This document shows, piece by piece, positions 43,661-54,333 of a DNA stretch of 64,000 nucleotides (position 1 is its first letter; each line of letters opens with the position of its first letter). The position numbers and the translations under genes are program-made. The notes beneath the pieces were generated by a model. The model had not been told where the DNA came from and ran no database searches. It saw only the letters and a list, made by a program, of their open reading frames with translations. Location of the stretch: NCBI GenBank assembly GCA_902651635.1, contig CACRSC010000472.1:559982-623981 (forward strand), written 5' to 3'. The stretch comes from Mastigamoeba balamuthi. Taxonomy: Eukaryota > Evosea > Mastigamoebida > Mastigamoebidae.

Positions 43661-44683
43661 TCACTGGGATTGGCTCGCTGTGCCGTCCGCTGGGCCAGAC
43701 GTGGCCACCGCAGCAGCAGCAGCGAGCTCCTGCTCGACCTCGTCCTCCCACGCAGCGCCGCTGTCGCTGTCGCCCTGCACGGCCGCGTCGTTGAGCTTGA
43801 CGCCCTGCAGCGCTGCCTTGAGCTCCTCTTCCCACTGCCCGTCCACGCCGTCCTCCCCGGTCCCGCTGGTCGTCGCCGCCGCCTCGGCCTCGCTGCTCGC
43901 GACCCCGCGCGACTGCATCGGCAGCGAGACCCCTGCCGTGGGCCAGTGCACCCCGCAGGCGTTCTGGTCTCCCCGGGGCGTTGTGACTCAGGAGGTTTTG
44001 AATTGGGTGTCAATTAAGTTCCTGGACCTTGATGACGTGCACGCGGTAGAACCAGTTGCGCCAGAACTTGCGCTCGCGGACCTTGCGCGGCACGAGGTGG
44101 GCCCTGGCGGCGTCCAGGCGCGGGTCGGCCCTCAGCGCGGCCATGGCTGCGGGCAGCGCCGCCTGCAGCTCGAACAGGAAGCTCTCGTCGTCCTCCGCGG
44201 GCCCGTTGACGAAGTTCCTGCGGCTCTGGCGTGGCGTCGCCCGGCCTCGTTGGTGCGGGAACTGGAGGAGGGGGAGGGAGGGAGCAAGCACACCTTGGTG
44301 AGCCCGAAGATGAGCTCCCGTATGCGCTCGTGCGTCTCTGCGGGCACGTCGGGGCCGAGGTCGTCCCAGGGCGCCAGGACGCCGGCGTCCGGGGAGCCCG
44401 GCGCGTTCGCCTCGGGCTGCTGGTGCTGGTCCTGGGGCGCCGGGGGCGGGGCCGGGAGAGCGAGGGCGGCGGCCTCGACGCGGACGCGGTCCTCCTCGGC
44501 GCGCAGCTCGGCCTGCTCGGCCTCGATGGCGCTGCGCACCTTGGACGCCAGGATGCCAAAGAACGCTGCGATCCAAGGGGGGGGGGGGTGAGGAAGGGCC
44601 AGCGGGTCGTGCGAGCTTGGGGGGCAGTTCGCACAGGCGATCTGCGTGCCGCGCGCCTGTACCGAGTCCGTAACGCTCTTCAT
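43661..44683 (-). CDS. BSD-domain protein (SYAP1-like)
   Basis: Three exons are implied. A short first exon (MKSVTDSVQARGTQIA) splices in phase 1 to SFFGILASKVRSAIEAEQAE. A Pro-rich linker and LAPWDDLG then lead into a BSD domain: FLFELQAALPAAMAAL, then LVPRKVRERKFWRNWFYRVHVIK with the hallmark F-W-x-N-[WY]-F-Y-R. The last exon, joined after VIK, is acidic (WEEELKAALQG...AWEDEVEQEL). BSD proteins include the synapse-associated SYAP1 family and transcription factor subunits; the one-domain layout with an acidic tail favours the SYAP1-like group. A precise role cannot be assigned. The start at 44683 lies 80 bp downstream of tRNA-Gln. Confidence 0.8.
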
Positions 44684-44763
44684 TCGGTGTTTGATGAGCG
44701 TGGGCCAATGTGATGTGAATCTGGGCAGAGAAAATCTCCAAGAGCACCCACAGCAAAAAAATT

Positions 44764-44835
44764 TGGTCCCGCTCAGATTCGAACTGAGATCAAGAGATCC
44801 AGAGTCTCCTATACTAACCCTTATACTACGGAACC
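44764..44835 (-). tRNA. tRNA-Gln (anticodon CUG), intronless
   Basis: 72 nt on the minus strand. The acceptor stem GGTTCCG/CGGGACC has one G-U pair, discriminator A. The anticodon stem GGAGA/TCTCT encloses loop CTCTGGA, giving anticodon CTG for CAG. The T arm is CTCAG-TTCGAAT-CTGAG. A T7 run follows in the transcript (plus-strand A7 at about 44755-44761). Confidence 0.93.
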
Positions 44836-44937
44836 TTTCAACAAGAGAAAGAAGGAGGGGACACGTAGCCAAGCCAACACCCTTTCAGCATCGGAGCGTC
44901 AAAGTGTTGGAGTAAACCTGGGTGTGGTGTTTGTCAT

Positions 44938-46212
44938 TCAGCGTGGCTGGCAACTCTGCACGAACGACGGCATCGTCTCCCGTATGTAGGCCCTGCTCCC
45001 CGTCCCAGTAGCAGCAGCAGCAGCAGCAGCAGAGTCAGTGACCGCTGTGCGGGGCTGGGGTGTGTGTGGCACTCACGCGATGCGGACGGCCAGCTCCTCC
45101 TGGGTCCAGCGCGGGCTGAAGGGGTACCCGCGGTACACGACCTGCATCGGGCGGTGCCCTGCGTGGAACCACATGGCCGACTGCAGCGTCAGCACCGGCG
45201 CCTCGGCCGGGAACCCCTCGCCGGCCTGCACGATCAGCAGCGCCGGGGGCACCTTCTCGGGCACCTCCTCGATGGCGAAGCAGATCTTCGTGCACTGCGG
45301 CATGTCGTACTCGACAGGCGTCCCGTACGCCTTGAGCAGCGCGCGGAACAGGCGCTGCCGGGCCCTCAGCGAGGCCAGCGGGGCCCGCGCGAGCTCCGCG
45401 GCCTTGGCGAGGAGCTCCGCCACCAGCGCCGGGCCCGTGCCGAGCGCCAGCGACCGCGGCGTCTGCGGCCCCCCGCCCGCCGCTGCCATCGCCGCTGCCG
45501 TCCGCGGCCCCAGCACGACCTCGGCCTTGGGCGTCCCCGCCGCGTCGAACGTCACGTGCACCATCGAGCGCTCTCCCGCGGCGGCCGACGAGTCGACGTC
45601 CATGTCGTCGGGGTCCCTGGGGTCCGGGGGCAGCGCGAGCATCACGTGGGCGCTGCCGGCGCCGTCGACGAGCAGCTGCGCCTCGCCGGGCGGCAGCGGC
45701 GCCGCGTGCTCGGCCAGGCGCCGGACGCGGTCGTCGGGGCTGCCCACGAGCGACCTGGCGTGGCGCTCGCGCAGCATGGCCAGCACGGCGCGCACCGCGT
45801 GGGCCAGGGCCAGCGGGTCCTGCGAGTTCCACTCGCGCAGCTCGCGCAGCCCCTGCGCCGCCTCGCGCGACACGGCAGACTCGCCGTCGGCCACCTCGGG
45901 CCCGTCCTCGTTGTCGCCCAGAATGAACTCCGGGGCGCGCAGGGGTGACTCTGCGCTGTAGATGACGTGCCCTGCGTGGAAGGAGTGTTGGGATTCTGGT
46001 TTTTGAATTCAAATATTGGGAGATATCCGAAATATCTATCCCCTCTCACATTTGAGCGTGCGGCAGCAGTAGGGCACGTGGAGCGTCAGGCGATCGCGCG
46101 GCGGAGTGGAGGGGAGGTGAGCGCCTCCCCTGCGGTTGGAGACGGCCACCTCGGGGCACAGTTCCCGCAGGCCGTCCACGTGCAAGTCGATCACGTCGTC
46201 CACGGACCCCAT
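44938..46212 (-). CDS. BABAM2: BRE/BRCC45 (BABAM2) subunit of the BRISC/BRCA1-A deubiquitinase complexes
   Basis: Three exons. The start at 46212 gives MGSVDDVIDLHVDGL. Exon 1 ends RLTLHVPYCCRTLK, and the split codon W plus HVIYSAESPLRAPEFILGD match the first UEV-like fold of BRE (family pattern ...[21 protein letters not shown]). The C-terminal UEV-like fold is visible as VEYDMPQCTKICFAI, FPAEAPVLTLQSAMWF and the diagnostic YPFSPRW. The last intron ends after a CTG-repeat tract; the final exon reads AYIRETMPSFVQSCQPR. In animals and plants BRE is the scaffold of complexes with BRCC36 that remove K63-linked ubiquitin. No partner gene is in this window. An AGATATCC motif lies in intron 1. Confidence 0.82.
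45009..45033. repeat. AGC/CTG trinucleotide microsatellite in an intron
   Basis: About eight AGC units lie in the last intron of the BRE gene; on the transcribed strand they read as CTG repeats close to the acceptor. Confidence 0.8.
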
Positions 46213-46347
46213 TCTTGAGGTGAATATCTTCTGGAGAGAATCTGCTCTATCACCGAGCAAGAAAATCTACGATTGGGGGTTTGGTTCCCGAAGATCGTGA
46301 TCTGCAAAGAGATAGATTCCCGATTCGAATCGTGGTAGTTGGGGTTC

Positions 46348-46838
46348 CTACTTCTGGGGTGGCGGTGCGTCTCCGAACCCGTGGGCGAGCCAGTACTCGT
46401 ACATGGGCTCACGCGACCCCGGCGAGACCGTGGCCTCGAGTGCGGCCAGGAAGCAGTCCTCCTCGTCCCTCCCCTCGGCCCTCTTCTTCTCGAACACGTC
46501 CCAGCGGAACTGCTCCTCCTGCTCCCCCAGCAGCTCGTGTGCCGAAGTCCTCCACCTTGGCGGAACAAGAATGAATACACGACAAAAAATGCGATTGCGG
46601 AATAATATTCGGGCGAGAAACGCATTGCAGCAGCGAAATACCTGTCGGACCACGTGGAGCAGCCCGAGATGTGCGGGGAGTGCTTGCCGCACAGGCACTC
46701 GTCGGGGCGCCCGCCGAGGTTCGGGGTCGTGCGGGCGGGCAGCCTCAGCATGTCCGCCAGCTCCTCGGGGTTCTTGAGGGGGAAGTCCTCGCTGCCCTCG
46801 AGCCTCGGGTCCATCCACTCGGCGACCGTGGTCTCCAT
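46348..46838 (-). CDS. Small protein of unknown function with a Cys/His cluster
   Basis: Two exons give about 137 residues. Exon 1 starts METTVAEWMDPRLEGSED and ends TWSD; the split AG|G codon joins to WRTSAHELLGEQEEQFRWD after an intron of about 95 bp. The middle holds C-x-C-x-K-H-x-P-H-x-S-G-C (ECLCGKHSPHISGC), a possible zinc knuckle. The C-terminal half is acidic and helical. No family is recognised. The frame closes precisely and the protein is well formed, so I think it is real. It is divergent to the MKKS-like gene with only 100 bp between starts. Confidence 0.6.
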
Positions 46839-46938
46839 TTCGGGTCCGTTCCGATATGAGCCAGTTGATTTCTGCCCCCGCAGAATATCGCACCCGCGGG
46901 GCTCTGGAAGATAGAGATATCTCCCGCATATCCTCGCG
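46839..46938. promoter_or_regulatory. 100-bp bidirectional promoter with GAGATATCTC palindrome
   Basis: The perfect 10-bp palindrome GAGATATCTC (46914-46923) lies 15 bp before the MKKS-like ATG; GAATATCG and GCATATCC sit nearby. This short spacer must serve both divergent genes. Confidence 0.45.
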
Positions 46939-48782
46939 ATGGTGCCGAGCGGGGCCACCACCGCTCTGCGGGCCCTCGAGCGTCTGGCAGCGTCGTGCTA
47001 CGGCCCCCGCGGGTCGTCGAAGCTCGTGACCGCGTCCGACGGCTCCCCCATCGCGCTGACGACGCACAGCCGCCGCCTGCTGGCCTCTGTCTCGGTCAGC
47101 GAGCCCCTGGCGGCCTCGCTGCTCGCCCTGGCCACCGGCGGCGACCCCGAGGCCCCCGGCGGCCTCGCGAGGCTGCTGCTCGCCTCCCGGCTGCTCCGCG
47201 CAGGGCTCGAGTGCTCGTGCCCGCCGCACATGTTCGCGTGCTGCCTCAGGAAGGCCCAGCAGGTCCGCCCAGCCAGCCCCTCGTGGGGGCTCTCAGGGGC
47301 GCAGACTCAATTGACTCCGCCCGCTCCGCGTTGAGCAGTGGGCCTCGGAGTATCTGCTGGACAAGCACTGTCCCCTGAGGTATGCCCTTGCGCTCGAGGC
47401 CCGGGCTCACAGCGGTCGGGTGCCGCCAGAGTGGAGCTCGACTGGTCCGACGCTGCCCAGCTCGTGGGCGTCGTGCGGTCTGTGCTGGGCGCGAAGCCCT
47501 GCGCGCTGCCGGGACTCGGCAGGGCGACGCAGCTCCCGCTCCTGAGCGCCATGGTGGTGCGGGCGTTCCTCTCGGCCGTCCCCCGAGAGCCCGACAGAGG
47601 GCAGTGGTCCGCGCCTGCTGTCCGCGTGCTGAGCTGCGTCGGGAGTTCGGCGAGCTACGTCCTCAAGGGCGCCGTCCTCGACTGGCCGCTCCCCGACTGG
47701 GTTCCCAGCGCGACACTGGACGCCCGCGTGCTGCTGTTCGACATCGCCCTCGAGCCCGCATCGGGAGCGGGGCTCCAACTGGCGTGGCAATCGTCCTCGC
47801 AGAGGTGAGTAGGTGCGCGGTAACGTTGATCCAACAAGAGCGTTTGCAGAGCAGAAGCAGTGGGGGAGTGGGCCTCGCAGTTCGCGGACTTGGTGTCCAA
47901 GAGCAGGGTCAATGTGGTCGCGTCGCAGAAGACCGTCAACGAGCGCCTGCAGTCGGAGCTCGGTCGCCGTGGTGTGTTGTCTGTGGAGAGGCTGTCGGCC
48001 AGGCACATCGACGCAGTGCGGCTCGCCACCGGGGCGCGGGTTCTCGGCTCGCAGGAACTCCTGTGGAGAGGCGGGGTCGCAGATGACGTTCTGGGACACG
48101 CGCGATCAGTTCGACGTGAAGTCTTCGGGTCTACCGAGTACGAGTGCTCGCGGTGAAACGCAGTGGTGTGCTCACGTGCTGCCGCAGGAGAGCACTATTC
48201 GAAGGCGACGACCGTGCCCCGGTCTCTACGATTGTGCTCTTCAGCGAGACGGAGCAGGCCTCTCAGGAGCTTGAGTGTGTTGTGAAAGACTCGATCCGTG
48301 GTACGGTCTTGCCTGTCCAAGTTGAACTCATCCCTCTCCTCAGTGCTGTCGACTGCCCTGTCCCAGCCTGTGTTCCTCCATGGTGGCGGGTGTTGCGAGG
48401 TTGTACTGGCGGACCACCTCCAGCGCCGGTGCGCTGCGTCGGGCTACTGCCGAGAAGCTCAGCAAGGTGATGTATGCAATCTGTTCGGCCTATTCATCCC
48501 CATTCAGTTGTGGAGGCCATTGCGGGATGCGTCCAGGATGCTGCTGCTGATCTCGACCACTCTGTAGCCCGAGGGACCCTATTGCGAGAGCTCAAGGAAT
48601 CCTGCTCGGGTGAGCAAATGTGCAGGTGGGACACGAGCGCCTCGCGCCCCGTTCCTGTCACAGAAGACCCGAAAGCCGAAGCTGTGGTCGACTCGCTTCC
48701 ATTGAAACTGCATGCAATTGACTGTGCTTTCGAGGCGGCCATTGCTCTAGTCACTGTGGGGAGAGTCGTAAATGTTGACTAG
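46939..48782 (+). CDS. Group II chaperonin-like protein related to BBS6/MKKS
   Basis: The N-terminal exon carries ASCYGPRGSSKLV and LTTHSRRLLASVSV, closely matching the MKKS pattern SSCYGP-x-G-x-x-K...TTS-x-SxLL. Later exons give GTVLPVQVELIPL, PVFLHGGGCCEVVLADHL (the chaperonin GGG-x-x-E block) and a C-terminal SLPLKLHAIDCAFEAAIALVTVG. The ATPase motif GDGT of active CCT subunits is not seen, as expected for BBS chaperonin-like proteins, which assemble the BBSome rather than fold actin. About five exons; junctions such as CAG|GTCCGC...GCAG|TGGGCC close in frame. BBS10 or BBS12 remain alternatives. If correct, the organism has or recently had cilia. Confidence 0.7.
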
Positions 48783-48881
48783 CACCAGGAGCATTGTTTT
48801 CTACACTTGCTCACAGCATCTCCATGGAATGCTGTGTGGTTTGTTGGCGTTTGTTGCCAGGCTCGACGACACGCTCTGGGC

Positions 48882-50864
48882 CTAGTTGGTGCACTGCGAG
48901 AACAACACGACTGAGACAGCAGTATAGTCAATCGCAGGCTCATTCGACGCCCAGGACTTAACGTCGTCCCAGTAAGTGATGCCGCGGTTGAACTTCACGA
49001 ACGGCTTCGCCCCAGACGCGGGGCAGGCCCTTGCTTCTTCGAAGAAGTCGCTATCCATTGACCCCTTGTTTGGGCCATCAACGACGCCGCCCAGGAACCT
49101 CTTATCCAGCAGATTATCGATCTGGTGCTGCGGGCACTTGGGACTCGTCCCAGTGCCATCGAAGGTCCCGCCGATTATGAAGCTCGAGCCCCAGCCATTG
49201 GCTCCCAGAACCCAGTCGACCAGTTTGCTGGAGAATGAGGCATACGCAGAGCTGCCTGTGAGCTCCTGGTACAGGCGGGCAGTGACAGCCCATCCGATGG
49301 TCTCGGGCACGATGTCGCCGCTCGAGCTGTAGCCCGTCCACAGGCCGAATGGGTCCGAGGTCGCTGACTTGCTGGCCGAATCGAGGCCCTTCTTGAGCGC
49401 GGCAGTAGCCTTGCTGTACGTGGACTGGTCACTGGTCTTGGCTGCCCTTGCGATTTCGTAGGTTGCCAGGCTGCTGACATCGTAGAGGTTCAGCGGTTCG
49501 GTTGTCATGGAGCCGAGGTAGGATGTCGCCTTTCCAAGGAACGTTTGTGCAGCAGTGGAGTCCCCAGAAATCATGTAGGCATTGTACATTTCTATTGCGC
49601 CGAGGGCCATGTCGGACTTCCACTCTGACTCGCTGTAGTAGTCAAATGGTGCCGTTGACATCAAGGTGCTGCCAGGGCTCGTGTTCGCGAGGTCCATTGC
49701 TGCCCTTGCCGCCAGAAGGCACTGAGCGTTCCTTGAGACCTGGAAGCACAGCGCGAACGCAGCAGCCAGCCGGCCTGCCAGATTCGGACTGATCTTCGAG
49801 TTGTTGGCTGCAGCCCTGAATACGGGGCGGTTCTTGAGGTACTTGTTGTCCGCATCGCTGAGCGAGTCGTCTACCTCGGGCAGACGCCACATGCTGTGGT
49901 CTCCTGTGGCCGAGGTTGCATCACCTACGCCGACTTGGTAGTACAGCACCTTGTTCTTGTAGTCGAACATCTTGAACAGCCAGTCAATTCCGAAGTTGGC
50001 CTCGGAGAGCAGTGCCGAGTAGTGGGGCGTGTTGGGGTACTGCCTCAGCGAGAAGAACATGAGGTCCACGACATAGCTCGTGGTCTCCACGAACTTGAGA
50101 TAGTCACCCGCGTCGAACCAGCCGCCCTCGACGTTGACCTTACCCAGCCCTGACACTCTGTAGGGTGCCCATCAGCAACGAGGAACAGAGGGCCGGCAGT
50201 GCAACTGCACTCACTTGGCAGGGTCTCCCTTCATGTTGTTGTCCTGGTCGAACGACGGTGTCTTGTAGACAGTGGCAGCCCTGTCGTTCATGTGCGAGGG
50301 CTTGCGCCACGAGACGACCTGCGAGGCACCGTCGCGCGACGCCTGGAAGTAGAAGACGCTGTTCTGCGCCATCGACGTGAAGAGCTCCCGCGATGTTGAA
50401 CGCAGCGCGAAGACAGGGGACTTGGCATTATCCGCGCTCGGGACGGCTGTTTTCGGAGGAGGGGGGTGATCAGACAGAGCAGTGCTCGGGCTGTGCGCAC
50501 AGAGGGTGTATTCTCCGGGAGTGTTGAAGGACGAGAAGTCGCACTGGTACGTCTTGGGGAAGTTCGAGTTCCACTGGACGCCCGTGTCCGACAGCCTTGC
50601 AGTGAGCACAGTCTTGCCAGCCTTGCTCACCAGCGTGCACTCCTTCCCCTGCCAGAGGACCACGCGGCAAGTGCGGTCGTTGGCAAAAAGCCGTTGGGAG
50701 AAAACGAAGTGAGGACCGGAGTAACTCACGTTGAGAGATGAGTCGGTTGAGATGATGCTGGCCACTTTGGCAGCGGACGCGAGGTAGCCGACCTGGTTCA
50801 CGCGGACAAAGGTGGCCGAGGCCGCCAGGGCGACCACCGAGGCCAGCACGGCGAGGGTTTTCAT
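48882..50864 (-). CDS. Secreted GH9 endoglucanase (cellulase) with N-terminal Ig-like domain
   Basis: Two exons separated by a 57-bp intron (50158-50214). The start at 50864 opens a signal peptide (MKTLAVLASVVALAASA). An Ig-like CelD_N domain (FVRVNQVGYLASAAKVASI...) precedes the GH9 catalytic barrel, entered at VEGGWFDAGDYLKF with the catalytic base Asp pair. The general-acid region is near the C-terminus, NEPAIDYTA with the conserved Glu. Other GH9 marks are WVLGANGWGSSFIIGG and PKCPQHQID, an alternative of the usual HR-x-x region. GH9 enzymes cut beta-1,4-glucans. Amoebozoans use such enzymes on bacterial or plant cellulose or their own cyst walls. CGAGATATCG lies about 117 bp upstream of the ATG. 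Confidence 0.93.
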
Positions 50865-51098
50865 GTTTTGCTGCTGTTTCTGCGGCTTTGCCTCACGGCT
50901 TCGTTTTGCTACAATGAAAAAACAGCAGCTGCTCACTTGCTGACGTAGGAGAGAGCGGTTAGTTTACCGGCCATAATCGCGAGATATCGTGGAGTCGCGT
51001 CTATCTGAGATGCAGATCTGCGGATGACTGGTTCGCCAAAGGACTACAGAGGGGGAATACGACGAGTGCGCGAGTCTTTGCTGCTGGTGGTCGTTCTC

Positions 51099-52508
51099 CT
51101 AGGGCTCCCCGGCGCCAACGTCGATCGCCGACGGAGAGCACTCCTCCACGTCGGCTGCCACACGCGTCTTGGGCCTGTGGCAGTCCTCCACAAACAGCGA
51201 CGGGTACACCATGAAGTAGCTCTGCAATTGCCAGGCAAGTCAGCTTCCCGCCCTCTTTTTCACAGGAGAGGCAGTAACGCACAGCAAAGGCGCAGCAGAG
51301 GCCGATGATGCAGCCAGCGACGATGTCGCTGTGGTTGTGGTGGTAGTCGCGTACACGCGATATCGCGACGAGCATCGCCGCGTAGAGCGGCACGCCCACG
51401 AGCACCGACTTCCACATCTGCCCGCCGTGGGGCGCGAACATGCGCGTCTTGCCCGCGATCCACATGCCGAAGTAGAGCAGCCCGCTGAAGACGGAGCTCG
51501 TGTGGCCGCTGGGGAAGCTCAGGTGGCCGTCGGCCTCGTGCTTGGTGCCCACGACGCTCAGGTAGTGCGGGCGGTACCGCCCCGCAAACGGCTTGGCCGT
51601 CTCGGTGACCATCAGCGTGATCAGGGCCGACTCCGCGAGGCCCAGCAGCGAGTGGTGCAGGTCGTGGAGCACGTCCCAATGCTTGTCGGCTGCGGGGTTC
51701 GTTTTCCGCCCAGTCGCGAGTGGCGGCGGAACAGCAGGGATCATCATCGCGCAAGCGTGCACGTTAGTTCAACAATTCCGCAAGATCCCCGGCCCAGCCG
51801 GCGTACCCATGCGCAACAGCGGCTGCGCGACGAAGAAGAAGAACGCGGGGACGGCGTACGCGATGAGGCCGGCAGCCCAGAACGGCACCGTGTCGTCTGC
51901 GACGGGGCGCGCGCGCTGAGAGGGGCGCCCGCACAGGCCAAACGGGCGGGGCCGGGAATATCTCGCTGTCCTGTGCGGGGGGGGGNNNNNNNNNNNNNNN
52001 NNNNNNNNNNNNNNNNNNNNNNNNNNNNNNNNNNNNNNNNNNNNNNNNNNNNNNNNNNNNNNNNNNNNNNNNNNNNNNNNNNNNNNNNNNNNNNNNNNNN
52101 NNNNNNNNNNNNNNNNNNNNNNNNNNNNNNNNNNNNNNNNNNNNNNNNNNNNNNNNNNNNNNNNNNNNNNNNNNNNNNNNNNNNNNNNNNNGGGGGGGGG
52201 GGGGGGGGGGGGTGGGGCGAAGGGAGCGCTCACCTTTCCAGGGGTACATGAAGTTGGGGTTGTTCGGCGACATGGGCAGCTTGCTGGCAGAGGGTGGCCC
52301 ATGGGGGGCGTGGGTGAGGCCACGGGGGAGAGAGAGGCTGGGCTGGGCTGGGTGGGACTGACGAGGTGAAGTGGTGGCCGTGCTTGGAGTAGGAGCTGAA
52401 GCCGACGCCGATGGCGAGGATGGCACCGCAGATCAGCCAGTCGAAGATGTACGACGCCACGAACCACGGCACGGCCCTCAGCAGCGGTGCGTTGCACAGT
52501 CCCCGCAT
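51099..52508 (-). CDS. PAP2-type lipid phosphate phosphatase (LPP/DPP1-like), interrupted by an assembly gap
   Basis: The start at 52508 gives MRGLCNAPLLRAVPWF and a first membrane span. Exon 2 (LPMSPNNPNFMYPWK) ends at a donor in front of the gap. After the gap the chain resumes with VPFWAAGLIAYAVPAFFFFVAQPLL. The three PAP2 signature motifs are intact: KPFAGRYRP, PSGHTS and SRVRDYHHNHSD. The final join (GCT|GTGCGT...GCAG|AGC) gives CAFASYFMVYPSLF and a hydrophilic tail ending at 51099. The enzyme removes phosphate from phosphatidate, diacylglycerol pyrophosphate or related lipids, active site facing the lumen or outside. The gap appears to fall in an intron, so no coding residues need be missing, but this cannot be proved from the window. 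Confidence 0.88.
51986..52191. other. Assembly gap (206 N) flanked by poly-G tracts
   Basis: The N run has nine or more G on the left (51977-51985) and 21 G on the right (52192-52212), inside an intron of the PAP2 gene. The true sequence is probably a long poly-G tract that sequencing could not pass. Confidence 0.9.
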
Positions 52509-52871
52509 GATTGGCGCCCTCGCTGTTCGCCTGGAAGGTGGCTCTGCTTTTGTGTTCGAATTTTATTAGAAAGGGAAGCGGGTGATCCCCGTAGAAATAT
52601 CTTCTGAGTCACGCAAATGACGTGCTGCGCACAGTGTCCAGTTTTGGGTGTCCTGGTTTTCTACGGGGATGTTCAGTGTTGGGGATTGTGCGGGTCCCCC
52701 CTCCCGTGGCCACGACAAGGCAGTGACAAAATGGAAACAGAGGCGCGGTCACCATCCCAGGTAATAAACCAGTGTAACCTGTAGCCTTCCGAAGCTCTGG
52801 CAAATCTCTGTTGCCTTTGGCCAGGGCCTTCGTGCCTCACAGCTGAAGCTGCTTCGCCCAGCAGAGAGCGG

Positions 52872-54333
52872 CTAGAGAGATTCAATCTTGGCCAGCAACG
52901 AGTCGACCGAGTCCCTGTGGGTGACAACAGTGCCTGGAGCACAGTCAGGGACACTGTGTGCCGTGTCAATGGGCCGTACTCCTGCGTTTGGCTTCCTTCT
53001 CTCGCCGGTCGCCCTTCGAGCTGCGGTGCCTGTGCTTCCTTGTGGGGGACGGCGGCGTGGCAGACCCCTTGCCCTTGCGCGATTCCCCCAGCACCGGGGC
53101 GCCCTCCATCAGCTTCGGGGTCCCCTCGCCGCCGCTCGACTCCGAGAGCACCATGGGGTGCACTCGCGCCATCCGCCACCCCTGCTCCTGGACGGGCTCC
53201 GCCAGCGCCTTGGCGAACTTGATGCGCGGGTTCGCCTGCTTCTCCTTGAGCCCGCAGTCGCCCTCGAGCTCCTCCACTCGGTGCCGCAGCTTCTCGATCT
53301 CGGCCATCGCCTCGGCCTCGGAGGCGCGGGCCTCGTGGGCTGTCCGCCTGGCCGACGCCGACTCGGCCTCGAACTGCCGCGCACGCTCCTGGCTGCGCTC
53401 GAGCTCCTGCTGTGCCGCAGCGAGCTGGTCGCGGAGGTCGTCGCACACCTTGTCCGCGAGGTCCAGGCGCGTCCCGCAGTCGCAGCCGCCCTTGGCTCGC
53501 CGCTCCTCGAGCTCCGCGACCCGGGCTCTCAGCTCGGCCTCCGTCTGCCTCGCAGCCTGGCAGCAGCGCGAGTCAGCGAGGCGCTGCTGCCACGGGGGAT
53601 GGGGAGCAGTCGGGAGACATCTCGCTGCGTTCGGATCTGCTTGCTGAGCTCCCCGAGGGCCTGGAACTTCTCGAGGTACGTCGTGGCGCGCTCGCGCTCC
53701 GACTCGACCTCGGCGACAAGCGTCGTGACCTGGGCTGGGCCGTTGGGGAGGGTGGCCAGCCCTCCCAGGCAGCCCTCACCTTTGCGGAGAGCTCTGCGGT
53801 GGTGATCCTCGACTTGAGCAGGTCGCCCAGCAGCTCGCTGTGCTTCCTCTCTGCGCTGCGCGGTGAGGCGCAGACCCGGGGGGCCAGCCAGGGGAGGAGG
53901 GGGGGGCGCACCAAGGGCAGCGCGAGTGTCTCGCTCCTGCTTGTGGATGGCCTCGTGGCGCAGCTCCTGCTCGGCGATCGACGCCCGCAGCTTTTCGATG
54001 GTGGCCTGCGGAAACCCCCGTCAGAGACGCTGTAAACCGGGGAAGAAAAGCAGCAAGCGCGCACGCACGTTGGCCTGCGCCAATTCGGCCGACTGCTTCA
54101 GGCGCTCCTCCTTGAAGTTGGCGACGACCGTGGCGATTTTGTTCTGCGAGAAGGATAGTGAGCCGGTGCTGGCTGGCTGGGGACGGTGGGCTGCGGGGTG
54201 CGAGCCTTGAGCGTGTCCAGCGCCTGCTCCGCGCACTCGGCCCGCTGCTGCAACGACGCCGCCTCCGCGGGGTCCCTGCGGGGGCGGGGACAGTCAGGCC
54301 GTGGGTCGCGCACAGAGCGCGGAGAACTCACAT
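52872..54333 (-). CDS. Coiled-coil protein of unknown function with a split start codon
   Basis: The best model starts with AT at 54333-54332, splices out 54331-54276, and takes the G of the ATG from exon 2, giving MDPAEAASLQQRAECAEQAL. Most of the protein is heptad-like coiled coil, for example KEERLKQSAELAQANV, IEKLRASIAEQELRHEA, ERKHSELLGDLLKSR and LEERRAKGGCD. The C-terminus is basic (RKHRHRSSKGDRREKEAKRR), and a last splice adds DSVDSLLAKIESL to the stop at 52872. At least seven exons; one intron (54144-54205) has a GC donor (AAG|GCTCGC). No family is recognised; cytoskeletal or ciliary coiled-coil proteins look like this, but so do many others. Confidence 0.65.

Noticed and set aside
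45009-45033. AGC repeat as a polyglutamine coding tract
   Set aside because: It falls within the last BRE intron, between a GTGAGT donor and a GCAG acceptor that close in frame.
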